DNA of 64,000 nt, taken from assembly GCF_024979255.1 (NCBI RefSeq), contig NZ_JANLCN010000005.1, positions 62,001 to 126,000 on the forward strand. Reading direction: 5' to 3'. The stretch is from Herbiconiux moechotypicola. GTDB taxonomy: Bacteria > Actinomycetota > Actinomycetes > Actinomycetales > Microbacteriaceae. This document shows, one piece after another, positions 10,087 to 18,915 of this stretch (positions are counted from its first letter, which is position 1; each line of letters opens with the position of its first letter). The translations under genes were made by a program, and so were the position numbers. The notes under the pieces are model-generated. The model was not told the origin of the DNA, searched no databases, and saw nothing but the letters and a program-made list of their open reading frames with translations.

Positions 10087-10847
10087 CGGCGACCGCCACG
10101 CGCCTCGCGCTCCCGCTGGCCGTCGCCGTCGTCGCGGCGGGTGCCTGGTGGGCCGTCGCCGACCTCTTCGGCGTCACCGCGCTAGCCTCTCCGCCGCGCC
10201 TGGCCGAGCAGTTCGTCGCCGACGGCCCCGGTTTCTACGCCCTGCACGCGGCGGCGACCTTCGGCCGGGCGGCTCTGGGCTTCGTCGTGGGGAACGGGGT
10301 GGCCCTCCTGACCGCGTTCCTCGTGCTCGTCATCCCCGGCATCGAGCACCACGTGCTGCAGATCGCCGTGATCGCGCAGTGCCTTCCCCTGGTCGCGATC
10401 GGTCCGCTCGTCATGATCATCTTCGGGGGCGAGGCCTCGGCCGTCTTCCTCTCGGCTCTCCTGGTCTCCTACCCCACGCTCATCTCCGTGATCGCGGGGG
10501 CGAAGTCGGCGTCGCCGGCCTCGATCGACCTGGTGCGCGCCTACGGCGGTGGGCGGCTGTCGCAGCTCAGGATCGTCAGGGCGATGACCGCGCTGCCGTC
10601 GATGCTGTCGGCCCTCAGGATCGCCGTACCCGCCGCCGTCCTCGGCGCCGTGATCGGCGAGTACCTCGGGGGCATCAGCACCGGGCTCGGGGTCGCCATG
10701 AGCTCCGCGCAGTACCAGATGGGTGTGGCGCGGCTGTGGAACCTGGCCCTCGTCACGGTCGCCGTCACCCTGCTCGCCTACCTGGTCGCCGCAGTGGCCG
10801 AACGGATGCTCACCCCGTGGGCAGGGTACGCCCGGGTCCGGGCATGA
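10083..10847 (+). CDS. ABC importer permease 1, SsuC type
   Basis: A 254-residue inner-membrane protein with about six hydrophobic segments and the permease EAA-like loop ([18 protein letters not shown]) that contacts the ATPase. ATG 10083 overlaps the ATPase stop codon, which fixes the start. It forms the transport channel together with the second permease encoded directly downstream, so this is a heteromeric channel rather than the homodimer usual for SsuC. Confidence 0.87.
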   Translation: MTATATRLALPLAVAVVAAGAWWAVADLFGVTALASPPRLAEQFVADGPGFYALHAAATFGRAALGFVVGNGVALLTAFLVLVIPGIEHHVLQIAVIAQCLPLVAIGPLVMIIFGGEASAVFLSALLVSYPTLISVIAGAKSASPASIDLVRAYGGGRLSQLRIVRAMTALPSMLSALRIAVPAAVLGAVIGEYLGGISTGLGVAMSSAQYQMGVARLWNLALVTVAVTLLAYLVAAVAERMLTPWAGYARVRA

Positions 10848-11638
10848 GCCGGGGTGTCGCCGCCGCTCTGCGCCAGCTCCTCCTCATCGCGGTGTCGGCC
10901 GTCGCGGCGACGGGCCTCTGGATCGCCGTGCTGGAATCGTTCCGGGTGAGCCCGCTGCTCGGGGCACGGCCCTGGGCCGTCTGGGCCTACCTGTCCGACG
11001 GCGCCGAAGGAGCCGGCAGGCGGGCCGTGCTGCTCGGGCAACTGGGCGAGACCCTCGCCCACGCGTCGGTGGGTCTGCTGGCCGCAATGGTCTCGGCCTT
11101 CCTGCTCGCGGCGGCGTTCGCGATGGTGCAGCTGCTCGAGACGGCCCTCACGCCGCTGCTCCTGGTGCTCCGTACCGTCCCCGTCGTCGTGCTCACGCCC
11201 GTGATCACCATCGTGGTGGGCAATGGCCTCGGGGCGGTCGTGGTCATCGTCTTCCTGGCCGTGTTCTTCCCCTGCGTCTTCCTCATGCTGCAGGGCATGC
11301 GGAGTGCCCGGAGGGAGCAGCTGGATCTGCTCGAGGCCTACGGCAGCGGGTCGTGGGGCCTGCTGGTCAGGCTCCGTCTCCCCGCCGCGGTTCCCTCGAT
11401 CTCGGCCTCGTTCCGGGTCGCGATCCCGATCGCCGTCACCGGCGCGATGCTCGCCGAGTGGCTCGCCACCGGAGACGGCCTGGGCGGCGCGATCTCCCGG
11501 GCGTCGGGCAGTTTCGACTACACGCTCATGTGGTCGGCCATGGTGCTCATCACCGTGGTGACCGCCGTGGCGTACGCGTCGGCGACCGTGCTCGACGAGG
11601 TGCTCCGGGCTCGATTCGGGCAGCTGGGCGACGGATGA
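10844..11638 (+). CDS. ABC importer permease 2, SsuC type
   Basis: A 264-residue membrane protein, paralogous to the preceding permease, with the cytoplasmic coupling loop LDLLEAYGSGSWGLLVRLRL. ATG 10844 overlaps the previous stop (ATGA), and its own stop overlaps the amidase ATG. The tight overlaps argue that all five proteins are made together. Confidence 0.87.
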   Translation: MSRGVAAALRQLLLIAVSAVAATGLWIAVLESFRVSPLLGARPWAVWAYLSDGAEGAGRRAVLLGQLGETLAHASVGLLAAMVSAFLLAAAFAMVQLLETALTPLLLVLRTVPVVVLTPVITIVVGNGLGAVVVIVFLAVFFPCVFLMLQGMRSARREQLDLLEAYGSGSWGLLVRLRLPAAVPSISASFRVAIPIAVTGAMLAEWLATGDGLGGAISRASGSFDYTLMWSAMVLITVVTAVAYASATVLDEVLRARFGQLGDG

Positions 11639-13074
11639 GCCGGGTCGTCGGCGACACGGGTGCCGCACGTGGCTCCCGGGTCGCGGTGGAGGAGCTGCCC
11701 GCCGGCTTCGAGATCACGGCAGCGCTGCGGCGCGGCGACCTCTCCGCGGTGGAGGTCGTGACGGAGCGCATCTCCCGGATCGACTCGCTCGACCCTCTGC
11801 TGGGAGCGCTGACCGATCGCGACCTCGACTCCGCCGTGCGAGCGGCGGAGCGGCTCGACCGCGACCGCGCCCGCGGGGTGCCTCAGAGCCCGCTCGCCGG
11901 CTGGCCCGTCACCGTCAAGGACTCCTTCGACGTCGCCGGGTTCCGCACCACGGTCGGCCGCGCCTCCGACGCCCGGATGCCGGAGCACGATGCACCCGTG
12001 GTCCGTCGTCTCCGCGACAGCGGAGCGATCATCCTCGGCAAGACGAACGTGCCCGTGATGCTCGACGACTACCAGTCGAGCAATGCCGACTTCGGGGTGA
12101 CCCGCAATCCGTGGGACCCTTCACGATCCCCTGGAGGTTCGTCTGGCGGGGCCGCGGTCGCGGTGAGTTCGGGCATGTCCGTCGCCGATCTGGGCAGCGA
12201 TCTCTACGGGTCGATCCGCATGCCCGCGGCCTGGTGCGGCATCTACGGTCATCGACCCACGAACGGGTTGATCTCGAAGCTCGGTCACATGCCGGGCAGA
12301 CCGGATGCGCGACTGGAGCCGTCGCTGTCGACCGTGGGGCCGATGGCCGACCACCCGCGTGACCTGCTCCTGCTGTTCCAGGCACTGGTGGGGCTCGAGA
12401 CGCCGGTGCCGGCTGGTCGGTCGCTCGTGCTGCCGGCCGCCCGGCACCGGAGCCTGAGGGGCATCAGGATCGGTCTCTGGATCGAGGAGCCGTCCGCCCC
12501 GATCGACGAGGAGACCGGGGCCGCCTTCGCCGCCCTGGCCGGGGCGCTCCGCGACGCCGGGTGCGTGGTGACCGAGCTGCGCGGCACCCCGCTCAGCTCC
12601 GCGGCGACCCTCGAGCTGCTCGACGTGCTGAAAGACATCGAGCTGGCGCACAATCTGGAGCCCGCGGCAGGGCGCGGCCGGCTCGACGTCGCGGCGGTGT
12701 GGGCGGCCTGGGAGCAGCAGCAGCGGCTGAGCGAGAGATGGACCGGTCTCTTCGACACCCTCGATTTCGTGGTGGCGCCCGCCACGTTCGGCGCGGCGCC
12801 GCCCCTGTCGGAGCAGCCGGAGGACGAGCGCTGGGTCGAGTTCCACGGCACGCGCACCAGGGCCATGGACTTCCACGCGGCGTGGAGCAAGCTCACCAAT
12901 GTGCCGAGGGCTCCGGCGACCGTGGTGCCGATCGGTCTCGGCCGGGAGAGCCGGCTCCCGATCGGTGCCCAGATCATGGGACCGTACCTGGCCGATCTGA
13001 GCACTCTGCAGCTCGCCGTCCTGCTCGAGGAGGAGGGCGTCGTCGGTGCCCGGCAGCTGACCAGGCAGTGGTGA
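11635..13074 (+). CDS. Amidase signature family hydrolase
   Basis: A 479-residue cytoplasmic amidase. The Ser-cisSer-Lys triad is visible: Lys in GWPVTVKDSFDVAG near residue 90, cis-Ser in SPGGSSGGAAVAV near 170, and the nucleophile Ser in YGSIRMPA near 197. The segment before the nucleophile reads GSDLYGSIR where most relatives have GSDTGGSIR; this suggests a divergent acyl pocket. The length fits the family. The start overlaps the permease stop codon, so the enzyme probably cleaves the amide imported by the upstream transporter. The substrate is not identifiable here. Confidence 0.87.
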   Translation: MSRVVGDTGAARGSRVAVEELPAGFEITAALRRGDLSAVEVVTERISRIDSLDPLLGALTDRDLDSAVRAAERLDRDRARGVPQSPLAGWPVTVKDSFDVAGFRTTVGRASDARMPEHDAPVVRRLRDSGAIILGKTNVPVMLDDYQSSNADFGVTRNPWDPSRSPGGSSGGAAVAVSSGMSVADLGSDLYGSIRMPAAWCGIYGHRPTNGLISKLGHMPGRPDARLEPSLSTVGPMADHPRDLLLLFQALVGLETPVPAGRSLVLPAARHRSLRGIRIGLWIEEPSAPIDEETGAAFAALAGALRDAGCVVTELRGTPLSSAATLELLDVLKDIELAHNLEPAAGRGRLDVAAVWAAWEQQQRLSERWTGLFDTLDFVVAPATFGAAPPLSEQPEDERWVEFHGTRTRAMDFHAAWSKLTNVPRAPATVVPIGLGRESRLPIGAQIMGPYLADLSTLQLAVLLEEEGVVGARQLTRQW

Positions 13075-13097
13075 ACCCTTCCTGAGCGATACCTCCT

Positions 13098-13118
13098 AAT
13101 TATGAATCATTCATAATT
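13098..13118 (+). promoter_or_regulatory. perfect 21-bp palindrome, likely Fur-family autoregulatory operator
   Basis: Arms aattatgaat and attcataatt are exact inverted repeats around a single central c at 13108. AT-rich palindromes of this form are the classic binding site of Fur/PerR-type repressors. It ends 18 bases before the ATG of the Fur-family gene and probably covers its promoter, so the regulator likely controls itself and katA. Confidence 0.8.
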
Positions 13119-13136
13119 GGGGGTATCGTCGTTCTC

Positions 13137-13583
13137 ATGACCACCGAGCTCGAGACGCGCATCCGGAATGCCGGCCTCAAGGTCACCGGTCAGCGACTGG
13201 CGGTGCTCGGCGCGCTCGAGGGCATGCCGCACTCCGACGCCGACACCGTGCACCGCCGGGTGCAGCAGCAGCTGCCCGGCATCTCGCTGCAGGCCACCTA
13301 CGTGGTGCTGGGCGCGCTCACCGAGGCCGGGCTGATCCGCCGCATCGAACCCGCAGGCTCGCCCGCGCTCTACGAGCGGCGTATCGGCGACAACCACCAC
13401 CACGTGGTGTGCACCGGATGCGGGGCGGTCGGCGACATCGACTGCGTGCACGGTGCCGCGCCCTGCCTCGCGCCCTCGTCGACCGGCGGGTTCGCCATCG
13501 ACACCGCCGAGATCACCTTCTGGGGGCTGTGCCCCGAGTGCCAGTCGCAGAAGTCCGCCACCACCGAATCACCCGAACGATGA
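13137..13583 (+). CDS. Fur-family metal/peroxide-sensing repressor
   Basis: A 148-residue repressor with the Fur winged helix ([18 protein letters not shown] near residue 13, then [18 protein letters not shown]). The metal-binding half includes [19 protein letters not shown] and a second CPEC pair near residue 135, a structural zinc site. The gene is 19 bases upstream of a catalase gene, an arrangement typical of peroxide-responsive FurA/PerR regulators. Peroxide sensing is inferred from context; iron or zinc sensing is not excluded by sequence. Confidence 0.88.
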   Translation: MTTELETRIRNAGLKVTGQRLAVLGALEGMPHSDADTVHRRVQQQLPGISLQATYVVLGALTEAGLIRRIEPAGSPALYERRIGDNHHHVVCTGCGAVGDIDCVHGAAPCLAPSSTGGFAIDTAEITFWGLCPECQSQKSATTESPER

Positions 13584-13602
13584 CATACGGAACCGAGGAA
13601 CG

Positions 13603-15078
13603 ATGACCGACCACAACGTCACCACCACCAACTCCGGAGCCCCCGTCGCGAGCGACGACCACTCCCACAGCGTCGGGGCCGACGGCCCCGTCGTGCTGCA
13701 CGACCACTACCTGGTCGAGAAGCTCGCGCAGTTCAACCGCGAGCGGGTGCCGGAGCGGGTCGTGCACGCGAAGGGCGGCGGCGCGTTCGGCACCTTCGTG
13801 ACCACCGGCGACGTGAGCGCCTACACCCGTGCCTCGCTGTTCCAGCCCGGCGCGAAGGTCGACATGCTGGCCCGTTTCTCCACCGTCGCCGGCGAACAGG
13901 GCTCTCCCGACACCTGGCGCGACCCGCGCGGCTTCGCGCTGAAGTTCTACACCGAGGAGGGCAACTACGACCTCGTCGGCAACAACACCCCCGTGTTCTT
14001 CATCCGCGATGGCATCAAGTTCCCCGACTTCATCCACTCGCAGAAGCGCCTGCCCGGCACCAACCTCCGCGACCACGACATGCAGTGGGACTTCTGGACA
14101 CTCTCGCCCGAGTCGGCCCACCAGGTCACCTGGTTGATGGGCGACCGCGGACTGCCCGCATCCTGGCGCCACATGGACGGCTTCGGGTCGCACACCTACC
14201 AGTGGATCAACGCCGCCGGCGCGAAGTTCTGGGTGAAGTACCACTTCAAGACCAACCAGGGCATCGAGATCCTGTCGCAGGCCGCCGCCGACCAGATCGC
14301 CGGAGAGGACGCCGACTTCCACATCCGCGACCTCTCCGAGGCCATCGCGCGGGGCGAGTTCCCCACCTGGACCCTCTCGGTGCAGGTCATGCCCTATGCC
14401 GATGCGGCGAGCTACCGCTTCAACCCGTTCGACCTCACCAAGGTGTGGCCGCACGCCGACTACCCGCTCATCGAGGTGGGCACCATGACGCTCGACCGCA
14501 ACCCCGAGAACTACTTCGCGCAGATCGAGCAGGCCACCTTCGCGCCCTCGAACTTCGTGCCCGGCATCGCGGCCAGCCCCGACAAGATGCTGCTGGCGCG
14601 CATCTTCAGCTACGCGGATGCGCACCGCTACCGGGTGGGCACCAACCACGCCCAGCTGCCCGTGAACGCGCCCCTGCACTCGAACTCGTACTCGAAGGAC
14701 GGCGCGATGCGGTTCGGCTTCCGGGACGCCTCGGCGCCCGTGTACGCCCCGAACTCGTTCGGCGGCCCGCACGCGTCGCCCGCGGCGCACGGCGACGACT
14801 CGGGCTGGGAGTCCGACGGCGAGCTCGTGCGCTCGGCGGCGACGCTGCACCCCGAGGACGACGACTTCGGCCAGGCGGGCACCCTGGTGCGCGAGGTGCT
14901 CGACGACGCCGCCCGCGAGCGGCTCGCGAACAACATCGCCGGGCACGTGTCGAAGGTCACCATCCCCGAGCTCCGGGTGCGGGTGCTGGAGTACTGGGCG
15001 AACGTCGACGCCGACCTCTCGGCCCGCGTGGCCTCGCTGCTGACGCCGCTGGCGCACGTGGCGCCGCTGCCCGCCTGA
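13603..15078 (+). CDS. katA: Monofunctional heme catalase
   Basis: A 491-residue typical small-subunit catalase that turns hydrogen peroxide into water and oxygen in the cytoplasm. The catalytic His lies in [14 protein letters not shown] near residue 52, the Asn in [12 protein letters not shown] near 125, and the proximal heme Tyr in [14 protein letters not shown] near 335. ATG 13603 follows GGAA. It forms an operon with the Fur-family repressor and is followed by a strong hairpin. The assignment is secure; the allele name katA follows common usage for this type. Confidence 0.95.
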   Translation: MTDHNVTTTNSGAPVASDDHSHSVGADGPVVLHDHYLVEKLAQFNRERVPERVVHAKGGGAFGTFVTTGDVSAYTRASLFQPGAKVDMLARFSTVAGEQGSPDTWRDPRGFALKFYTEEGNYDLVGNNTPVFFIRDGIKFPDFIHSQKRLPGTNLRDHDMQWDFWTLSPESAHQVTWLMGDRGLPASWRHMDGFGSHTYQWINAAGAKFWVKYHFKTNQGIEILSQAAADQIAGEDADFHIRDLSEAIARGEFPTWTLSVQVMPYADAASYRFNPFDLTKVWPHADYPLIEVGTMTLDRNPENYFAQIEQATFAPSNFVPGIAASPDKMLLARIFSYADAHRYRVGTNHAQLPVNAPLHSNSYSKDGAMRFGFRDASAPVYAPNSFGGPHASPAAHGDDSGWESDGELVRSAATLHPEDDDFGQAGTLVREVLDDAARERLANNIAGHVSKVTIPELRVRVLEYWANVDADLSARVASLLTPLAHVAPLPA

Positions 15079-15090
15079 GGCGGGCTGCAT

Positions 15091-15123
15091 CCGGGCCCTG
15101 GCGGGGTCACCGTCAGGGCCCGG
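15091..15123 (+). terminator. hairpin terminator after katA
   Basis: Arms ccgggccctggcgg (15091-15104) and ccgtcagggcccgg (15110-15123) form a 14-bp stem with one G-U pair and a five-base loop, 12 bases after the katA stop codon. Confidence 0.8.
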
Positions 15124-15240
15124 AAACCCGGTGTGCCGAGCGCGTCCGAGGGCTAGCGTGGAGGTGGTCCCGCGGGCTGCGGGACACCACCACCCGCCGG
15201 CCGCGCTCAGCCCGGTCGGCATGACGACGCGGAGCGAGAC

Positions 15241-16077
15241 ATGCCCTTCATCACCACCGACGACGGCGCGGAGATCTTCTACAAGGACTGGGGCCCCCGC
15301 GACGCCCAGCCCATCATGTTCCACCACGGCTGGCCCCTGTCGTCGGACGACTGGGACGCCCAGATGCTGTACTTCCTCGGCAAGGGCTTCCGCGTGGTCG
15401 CCAGCGACCGCCGCGGCCACGGCCGCTCGTCGCAGATCGGCACCGGTCACGACATGGACCACTACGCGTCCGACGCCGACGCCGTGGTGCAGCACCTCGA
15501 CCTCACCAACGCCGTGCACATCGGCCACTCGACCGGTGGCGGCCAGGTGGCCCGCTACGTCGCCCGCTACGGCGAGCCCCAGGGCCGCGTGGCGAAGGCC
15601 GTGCTCGTGTCGGCCGTGCCGCCGCTCATGGTGAAGACCGACGCCAACCCCGACGGCACCCCGATCGAGGTGTTCGACGGGTTCCGCGCGGCGCTCGCCG
15701 CCAACCGCGCCGAGTTCTTCCAGGCCGTGGCCTCCGGTCCGTTCTACGGGTTCAACCGCGAGGGCGTCACGCTGTCGGAGCCCGTGGTGGCCAACTGGTG
15801 GCGCCAGGGCATGACGGGCAGTGCGCTCGCCCACTACGAGGGCATCAAGGCGTTCTCGGAGACCGACCAGACCGAAGACCTCAAGGCCATCTCGGTGCCC
15901 GTGCTCGTCACTCAGGGTGACGACGACCAGGTCGTGCCCTACAAGGATGCGGCGCTCAAGCAGGCCGAGCTGCTGCAGAACGCCACCCTCAAGATCTACG
16001 AGGGCTACCCGCACGGCATGCTCACCACGCACGCCGAGGTGATCAACCCCGACCTGCTGGCGTTCATCCAGCAGTAG
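15241..16077 (+). CDS. Alpha/beta hydrolase, non-heme chloroperoxidase-like
   Basis: A 278-residue alpha/beta hydrolase. The nucleophile elbow is GHSTGGG near residue 97, the oxyanion segment is HHGWPLSSDDW near 28, the acid Asp lies in VTQGDDDQVVP near 226, and the His lies in YPHGMLTTH near 259. This pattern (GWPLSxDxW with GHSTGGGE/Q) is the bacterial cofactor-free haloperoxidase/perhydrolase group, though many members are simply esterases. It stands alone after the catalase terminator. The upstream 160 bases hold the katA hairpin and no other gene. Confidence 0.85.
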   Translation: MPFITTDDGAEIFYKDWGPRDAQPIMFHHGWPLSSDDWDAQMLYFLGKGFRVVASDRRGHGRSSQIGTGHDMDHYASDADAVVQHLDLTNAVHIGHSTGGGQVARYVARYGEPQGRVAKAVLVSAVPPLMVKTDANPDGTPIEVFDGFRAALAANRAEFFQAVASGPFYGFNREGVTLSEPVVANWWRQGMTGSALAHYEGIKAFSETDQTEDLKAISVPVLVTQGDDDQVVPYKDAALKQAELLQNATLKIYEGYPHGMLTTHAEVINPDLLAFIQQ

Positions 16078-16115
16078 TCGCGCCACCGCACGGCGTAGGT
16101 CGATACGGTGGGGGC

Positions 16116-16388
16116 ATGGAGCCGCTGAAGCGCGTGACCGCCCCCACCCTCGACCTGCTCGGGCTGATGCTCGAGAGCCCGGGCCCGGTGTTCGGTCTCG
16201 AGCTCATGAAGCGTTCGGGCCGCCCCTCGGGCACCGTGTACCCCATCCTGGAGCGCCTCGAACGGCAGGGCTGGATCGTCTCCACCGTCGAGGAGAGCGT
16301 CACCACCCAGCTCCACCGGCGCCGCGTCTACGACTTCACCCCCGAGGGCCGCGCCGCGGCCCGCGAACTCCTCTCCCCCCGCGACTGA
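16116..16388 (+). CDS. PadR-type winged-helix regulator (short)
   Basis: A 90-residue protein consisting almost entirely of a PadR-like winged helix: LDLLGLMLESPGPVFGLEL, then SGTVYPILERLERQGWI and the wing RRVYDFTPEGRAAAREL. It lacks the C-terminal dimerisation domain of larger PadR proteins. It faces the VOC dioxygenase gene, with the two stop codons about 25 bases apart; whether it controls that gene is unknown. Confidence 0.78.
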   Translation: MEPLKRVTAPTLDLLGLMLESPGPVFGLELMKRSGRPSGTVYPILERLERQGWIVSTVEESVTTQLHRRRVYDFTPEGRAAARELLSPRD

Positions 16389-16427
16389 CCTTCCGCCGCC
16401 GGGCCGGCCGGGGTCAGGCGGCGAAGG
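16389..16427. terminator. hairpin between convergent PadR and VOC genes
   Basis: ccttccgccgcc (16389-16400) pairs with ggcggcgaagg (16417-16427) with one bulged C. It overlaps the last codons of the minus-strand gene and could end both transcripts. Confidence 0.45.
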
Positions 16428-17286
16428 CGGGGCGGAGGAGGATGGTGTTGTCCCAGGGGTCGCTCACGGTCACGCTGCGGCCGTCGTCGGCGGTCTGGAG
16501 GCCGTGGTGGCGCAGGCGCTCGTCGGTGGCGGCCACCTCGTCGGCCGTGGGCAGCACGATCTCCACCTGACCGAGACCGAGTGTCTGCTGGCGCCGCCCC
16601 GCGCCGAGCGAGTTCCACACGTTCATGGCCATGTGGTGGTGGTAGCCGCCGGCCGACACGAACAGCGCCTGCGGGCCATAGGTCGTGGTGACCTCGAAGC
16701 CGAGCTTGTCGACGTAGAAGTCGCGGGCCTGCGGCACGTCGCCCACCGAGAGGTGCACGTGGCCGATGCTCGCGCCGCCCACCCGGGGGTTCGCGACGAT
16801 CTCGTCGGTGAGGTGCTCCTGCAGGAAGGCGTTCGGGTCGAGGTAGAGGGTCGACATCTCGATCTGCCCGTGGGCCCAGCTCCACTGGGTGCGGTCGCGG
16901 TCCCAGTACAGCTCCACGCCGTTGTTCTCGGGGTCGCTGAAGTAGAACGCCTTCGACACCAGGTGGTCGGAGGAGCCCGTGAACGAGTTCGGGAACCGCG
17001 TCGCCACCGAGTAGACGGCCGCGGCGAGAGCCGCCTCCGACTCGAACAGCACCGCGGTGTGGAACAGCCCGGCCGAGCGCGGCTCGGGGTTCTTCAGCTC
17101 GGGCGCGTGCTGCAGCACCAGGGCAGGCACACCGCCCCGGCCGAGCACGGCGGTGTCGCCCTCCTGGGCGATCACGTCGAGGGTGACGGCATCGCGGTAG
17201 TACGCGATCATGCGGTCGAGGTCGCCCACCCTGAGGGTGACGGCGCCCATCGTGGTGTCGGGGGCGAGGAGGTCTGCTGCGGTCAT
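16414..17286 (-). CDS. VOC-superfamily ring-cleaving dioxygenase-like protein (CatE type)
   Basis: A 290-residue protein with two vicinal-oxygen-chelate modules: MGAVTLRVGDLDRMIAYYRD near residue 12 and IGHVHLSVGDVPQARDFYVD near 165. GYHHHMAMNVWNS near 215 and GVELYWDRDR near 127 supply likely metal ligands. The layout matches CatE-type catechol 2,3-dioxygenases, often induced by quinones or catechols. ATG 17286 is the start that places the first VOC module at the N-terminus. An ACAAGT/ACTTGT inverted repeat lies a few bases upstream, arguing for repressor control. Confidence 0.82.
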   Translation of the reverse strand: MTAADLLAPDTTMGAVTLRVGDLDRMIAYYRDAVTLDVIAQEGDTAVLGRGGVPALVLQHAPELKNPEPRSAGLFHTAVLFESEAALAAAVYSVATRFPNSFTGSSDHLVSKAFYFSDPENNGVELYWDRDRTQWSWAHGQIEMSTLYLDPNAFLQEHLTDEIVANPRVGGASIGHVHLSVGDVPQARDFYVDKLGFEVTTTYGPQALFVSAGGYHHHMAMNVWNSLGAGRRQQTLGLGQVEIVLPTADEVAATDERLRHHGLQTADDGRSVTVSDPWDNTILLRPAFAA

Positions 17287-17290
17287 GGTG

Positions 17291-17307
17291 ACAAGTAAAA
17301 CACTTGT
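17291..17307 (-). promoter_or_regulatory. inverted-repeat operator candidate upstream of VOC dioxygenase
   Basis: acaagt (17291-17296) and acttgt (17302-17307) are exact inverted repeats with spacer aaaac, ending five bases from the start codon at 17286. Such spacing suits a MarR- or HxlR-type dimeric repressor. No such regulator is adjacent apart from the short PadR protein. Confidence 0.55.
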
Positions 17308-17366
17308 AGCCACAACTAATTCCCGCACACGCGCGTGCACCGGGTGGAAGGCGCTAGCCTTCGGAC

Positions 17367-18914
17367 ATGCCCAGCGCCTTCAAGCTCATCCCCGACACCT
17401 TCGATCCCGTCCCGTCGAGGCGGGCCGTGCCCTCCGTCGACGTGGTCACCGCGTTCTCGCCCGACCTCGGCGCCGTGGGCCACGTGGTCCCCGGCACCGC
17501 TGACGGGGTCGCCGAGGGGGCCGTGCCCGTCGCGCTCGGGCTCGACGCCGCCGCGCTCGCCCGCGCCGGCTTCACCGGCAAGCGCGGCCAGACCCTGGTG
17601 CTCCCGCAGGCCGAGGGGCCGGTGCTCGTGGCGATCGGTGCGGGCGTCCCCGACGACAGCGAGTCCCCGGCGGCCGCCACCACGCGCATCCGCGATCTCG
17701 CTGCGGCGCTCGCCCGCGCCACGACCTCGTTCGGCTCCGTCGGCCTGGTGCTCGACGTTGCCGAGCTCACCACGCCCGAGCTCGTCGGCCAGGCCGTCGC
17801 CGAGGGCCTCGCGCTCGCCCGCTACCGCTACGCCGGCCTCAAGGCGAAGCCGAAGGGCGAGCCGCTCGAGCGCGCCGAACTGCTGCTGACCGCCGACGAG
17901 CCCGCCCGCGAAGCCGCGACCGCCGGCATCGCACGCGGCCTCGTGCTAGCGGCAGCCGAGAACCTCGCCCGCGACCTGGCGAACACCCCGCCCGGTCACC
18001 TCACCGCCACCGACCTCGCCGACACGGTGGCCGCCCTCGGCCCCGGCCACGGCCTCGAGGTGGAGGTGTTCGACAAGGCGGCGCTCATCGAACTCGGCGC
18101 CGGCGGCCTGCTCGGGGTGAACGCCGGCAGCGTGGAGGAGCCGCGGATGGTGGTCATCCGCTACACGCCGGCCGAGGCATCCGCTCACCTCGCCCTGGTG
18201 GGCAAGGGCATCACCTACGACTCCGGCGGCATCTCGCTGAAGCCCTCCAACCCGATGCACGCCCTCATGAAGATGGACATGGCGGGAGCCGCGGCCGTGG
18301 TCGGCACCATGACCGCGCTCCAGGCGCTCGGCAGCACGACGGCGGTCACCGCCTACCTCATGTGCACCGACAACATGCCCTCCGGCTCGGCCACCAAACT
18401 CGGCGACGTGCTCACCATCCGCGGCGGAAAGACGGTCGAGGTGAAGAACACGGATGCGGAGGGCCGGCTCGTGATGAGCGACGCCCTGGCGCTCGCGGCC
18501 GAGCAGAAGCCGGATGCGATCGTCGACATCGCCACCCTCACCGGCAGCGCGATGATGACGCTCGGCACCGCGACCGCGGCCGTGTTCGCCAACGATCAGG
18601 CGCTGGCCGAGCAGGTCAAGGCCGCGGCCGCCGCCGTCGACGAGCCGGTGTGGCAGCTGCCGCTCGAGCGCAAGTACCGCCCCCAGCTCGACTCCGACGT
18701 GGCCGACCTCTCCAACATGGGAGGCCCGTACGCCGGGGCCACGATCGCCGCGCTCTTCCTCGACGAGTTCGTCGACGGGCTGCCCTGGGCGCACCTCGAC
18801 ATCGCGGGCACCATGAACTCCGATAAAGACGACTCCTGGCGGCCCAAGGGCGCCACCGGGTTCGGCACCCGCCTCCTGGCCGAGCTCGCGCTCACCTTCG
18901 AGAAGGTGCGCTGA
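17367..18914 (+). CDS. pepA: Leucyl aminopeptidase (M17 cytosol aminopeptidase)
   Basis: A 515-residue M17 metallopeptidase that removes N-terminal residues from peptides in the cytoplasm. The two-metal active site is clear: GKGITYDSGGISLKPSNPM near residue 280 (Lys and Asp ligands), KMDMAGAAAV near 305, and the family signature NTDAEGRLVMSDAL near 365. The N-terminal macro-like domain is less conserved, as usual. Divergent from the VOC gene. The stop is directly followed by the ATG of a membrane protein gene. Confidence 0.93.
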   Translation: MPSAFKLIPDTFDPVPSRRAVPSVDVVTAFSPDLGAVGHVVPGTADGVAEGAVPVALGLDAAALARAGFTGKRGQTLVLPQAEGPVLVAIGAGVPDDSESPAAATTRIRDLAAALARATTSFGSVGLVLDVAELTTPELVGQAVAEGLALARYRYAGLKAKPKGEPLERAELLLTADEPAREAATAGIARGLVLAAAENLARDLANTPPGHLTATDLADTVAALGPGHGLEVEVFDKAALIELGAGGLLGVNAGSVEEPRMVVIRYTPAEASAHLALVGKGITYDSGGISLKPSNPMHALMKMDMAGAAAVVGTMTALQALGSTTAVTAYLMCTDNMPSGSATKLGDVLTIRGGKTVEVKNTDAEGRLVMSDALALAAEQKPDAIVDIATLTGSAMMTLGTATAAVFANDQALAEQVKAAAAAVDEPVWQLPLERKYRPQLDSDVADLSNMGGPYAGATIAALFLDEFVDGLPWAHLDIAGTMNSDKDDSWRPKGATGFGTRLLAELALTFEKVR

Positions 18915-18915
18915 C

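Noticed and set aside
13513-16086. 857-codon minus-strand frame across katA and the hydrolase
   Set aside because: Spans two well-recognised plus-strand genes and their terminator; composition is that of a shadow frame.
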